This document shows, in pieces, positions 62,091 to 64,000 of a DNA stretch of 64,000 nt. Position 1 is the stretch's first letter, and each line of letters starts with the position of its first letter. The stretch lies in contig NC_092678.1 of the NCBI RefSeq assembly GCF_964355755.1, positions 10,390,922-10,454,921 on the forward strand, written 5' to 3'. This stretch comes from Antedon mediterranea. Its lineage: Eukaryota > Echinodermata > Crinoidea > Comatulida > Antedonidae. Position numbers and translations under genes: made by a program. A model generated the notes under the pieces. That model was given only the letters and a program-made list of their open reading frames with translations, had not been told where the DNA came from and ran no database searches.

Positions 62091-64000
62091 AAATGGTCTA
62101 AAACGTCTCCAAATGCGATTTGAAGATATTCTGAGCACTTTGGTGTTTTTATGTTAAAAAGTTTTTTGGAAAATCACAAAATGGTCTAAAACGACTCCAA
62201 ATGCGATTTGAAGCTATCCTGTACACTTTGATGTTTTGTGTGAAAAAGTTTTGTCGAAATGCTCAAAATGATCTAAAACGTTTTTAAAACGATATTAAGC
62301 TATTTTGTGCTCTTTGATGTTTTTGTGTATCCAAGTTTCATCGAAATGAACAAAATGGTCTAAAACGTCTCCAAATGCGATTTGAAGGTATTCTGAGCAC
62401 TTTGGTGTTTTTGTGTGAAAAGTTTTAACGAAATGCTCAAAATGGTCTAAAACGGTTTCTAATGTGATTTTAACCACTTTGATGTTTTTGTGTAACCAAG
62501 TTCTTTTCGAAAATCACAAAATGGTCTAAAACGTCTCCAAATGCGATTTGAAGCTTTTCTAAGCACTTTGGTGTTTTTATGTTAAAAAGTTTTTTCGAAA
62601 ATCACAAAATGGTCTAAAACGTCTCCAAATGCGATTTGAAGCTCTTCTGTACACTTTGATGTTTTGTGTGAAAAAGTTTTGTCGAAATGCTCAAAATGGT
62701 CTAAAACGTTTTTAAATACGATATTAAGCTGTTTTGTGCACTTTGATGATTTGTGTGAAAAGTTTTAACGAAATGTTCAAAATAATCTAAAACGGTTTCT
62801 AATGTGATTTTAAGCACTTTGATGTTTTTGTGTAACCAAGTTTTTTCGGAAATCACAAAATGGTCTAAAACGTCTCAAAATGCGATTTGAAGCTTTTCTA
62901 AGCACTTTGGTGTTTTTATGTTAACAAGTTTTTTCGAAAATAACAAAATGGTCTAAAACGTCTCAAAATGCGATTGAAGGTATTCTGAGCACTTTGGTGT
63001 TTTTGTGTGAAAAGTTTTAACGAAATGCTCAAAATGGTCTAAAACGGTTCTAATGTGATTTTAAGCACTTTGATGTTTTTGTATAACCAAGTTTCATCGA
63101 AATGCTCAAAATGATGTAAAACGTTTTTAAAACGATATTAAGCTATTTTGTGCTCTTTGATGTTTTTGTGTAACCAAGTTTTTTCGAAAATCACAAAATG
63201 GTCTAAAACGTCTCCAAATGCGATTTGAAGCTTTTCTAAGCACTTTGGTGTTTTTATGTTAACAAGTTTTTTTCGAAAATCACAAAATGGTCTAAAACGT
63301 CTCAAAATGCGATTTGAAGGTATTCTGAGCACTTTGATGTTTTGTGTTAAAAAAGTTTTGTCGAAATGCTCAAAATGGTCTAAAACGTTTTTAAAACGAT
63401 ATTAAGCTATTTTGTGCTCTTTGATGTTTTTGTGTAACCAAGTTTTATCGAAATGAACAAAATGGTCTAAAACGTCTCCAAATGCGATTTGAAGCTTTTC
63501 CAAGCACTTTGCTGTTTTTATGTTATCAAGTTTTTTCGAAAATCACAAAATGGTCTAAAACATCTCCAAATGCGATTTGAAGATATTCTGAGCACTTTGG
63601 TGTTTTTATGTTAAAAAGTTTTTTCAAAAATCACAAAATGGTCTAGAACGTCTCCAAATGCGATTTGAAGCTCTTCTGTACACTTTGATGTTTTGTGTGA
63701 AAAAGTTTTGTCAAAATGCTCAAAATGGTCTAAAACGTTTTTAAAACGATATTAAGCTATTTTGTGCTCTTTGATGTTTTTGTATAACCAAGTTTTTTCG
63801 AAAATCACAAAATGGTCTAAAACGTCTCCAAATGCGATTTGAAGATATTCTGAGCACTTTGGTGTTTTTATGTTAAAAAGTTTTTTCGAAAATCACAAAA
63901 TGGTCTAAAACGTCTCCAAATGCGATTTGAAGATATTCTGAGCACTTTGGTGTTTTTATGTTAAAAAGTTTTTTCGAAAATCACAAAATGGTCTAAAACG

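Larger units (their letters stand above)
59166..64000 (+). repeat. Satellite DNA array, right arm
   Basis: The same satellite family resumes directly after the transposon in the same orientation, and continues to the window end. It contains all five monomer classes. Segment 59,963-60,841 matches 55,229-56,107 and 21,395-22,273, so both sides of the transposon belong to one array. This arm also holds variants not seen on the left: two class E monomers that keep the full CGAAAATCAC core (about 61,890 and 62,067), GTCTCCGAATGCG at 61,755 and 61,931, and AATAATCTAAAACG near 62,782. That suggests it is somewhat less homogenised with the left arm. No gene is seen in it. Confidence 0.96.

Noticed and set aside
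1-64000. Telomeric repeats or an inverted-repeat chromosome arm structure
   Set aside because: No short telomere-like tandem repeat is seen, and no monomer is in reverse orientation on either side of the transposon.

Overview
This window is eukaryotic non-coding DNA, most likely metazoan. About 61.8 of the 64 kb is one AT-rich satellite array. It consists of head-to-tail monomers with a basic period of 88 bp, all in one orientation. A single 2,233-bp DNA transposon-like insertion (56,933-59,165) interrupts it. I find no credible protein-coding gene, rRNA, tRNA, CRISPR array or bacterial-type regulatory signal. The organism cannot be named from this sequence. A long satellite array plus a TIR element carrying CTAGGCCTA-rich filler would fit a marine invertebrate, but that is a weak inference.

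Satellite layout. Nearly every monomer carries the core AATGGTCTAAAACG. At least five monomer classes differ around it. Class A (88 bp) has CGAAAATCAC before the core and CAAATGCGATTTGAAG after it. Class B (about 87 bp) has TTTTTAAAACGATATTAAGC after it. Class C (about 78 bp) has GGTTTCTAATGTGATTTTAA. Class D has TTTTTAAATACGATATTAAG followed by CTGTTTTGTGCAC. Class E has TTTTCCAATACCATATTAAG. The classes are arranged in long, mosaic higher-order repeats (HORs). The main paralogous blocks, all direct, are: (I) 1-3,380 ~ 13,583-16,874 ~ 40,710-44,001; (II) 8,203-14,670 ~ 31,640-38,279; (III) 17,546-20,808 ~ 49,419-52,681 and 19,379-23,098 ~ 53,213-56,932; (IV) 23,770-29,725 ~ 41,747-48,876. Seven copies of a constant-length 924-bp module and five copies of a 2.0-2.6 kb module lie inside these. 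Several rearrangement junctions can be read to within a monomer: a 1,174-bp tandem duplication, and a 3,505-bp duplication followed by a 1,544-bp deletion. All fall at positions where the joined monomers are in register, as expected for unequal exchange.

Transposon. The element at 56,933-59,165 has 30-bp terminal inverted repeats with one mismatch, starting GTGTACAGCC. It is flanked by a 4-bp AAAT target duplication. The intact, uninserted paralogue of its target lies in the same window at 23,095-23,098, which fixes both ends exactly. The interior has no long ORF. It holds a CTAGGCCTA-rich island, two and a half copies of a roughly 172-bp direct repeat, and short palindromes, so the copy is non-autonomous. 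Right of it (59,166-64,000) the same satellite continues in the same orientation and partly in the same HOR context.

Nothing here works as an operon or pathway. The short ORFs (up to 88 codons) are by-products of repeat sequence: one DNA motif is read in two different frames within a single ORF, and no codon-level constraint is visible. Block boundaries were found by matching diagnostic variants by eye. Percent identities were not computed. If this is an assembled contig, the long near-identical blocks also make it vulnerable to assembly collapse or mis-joining.
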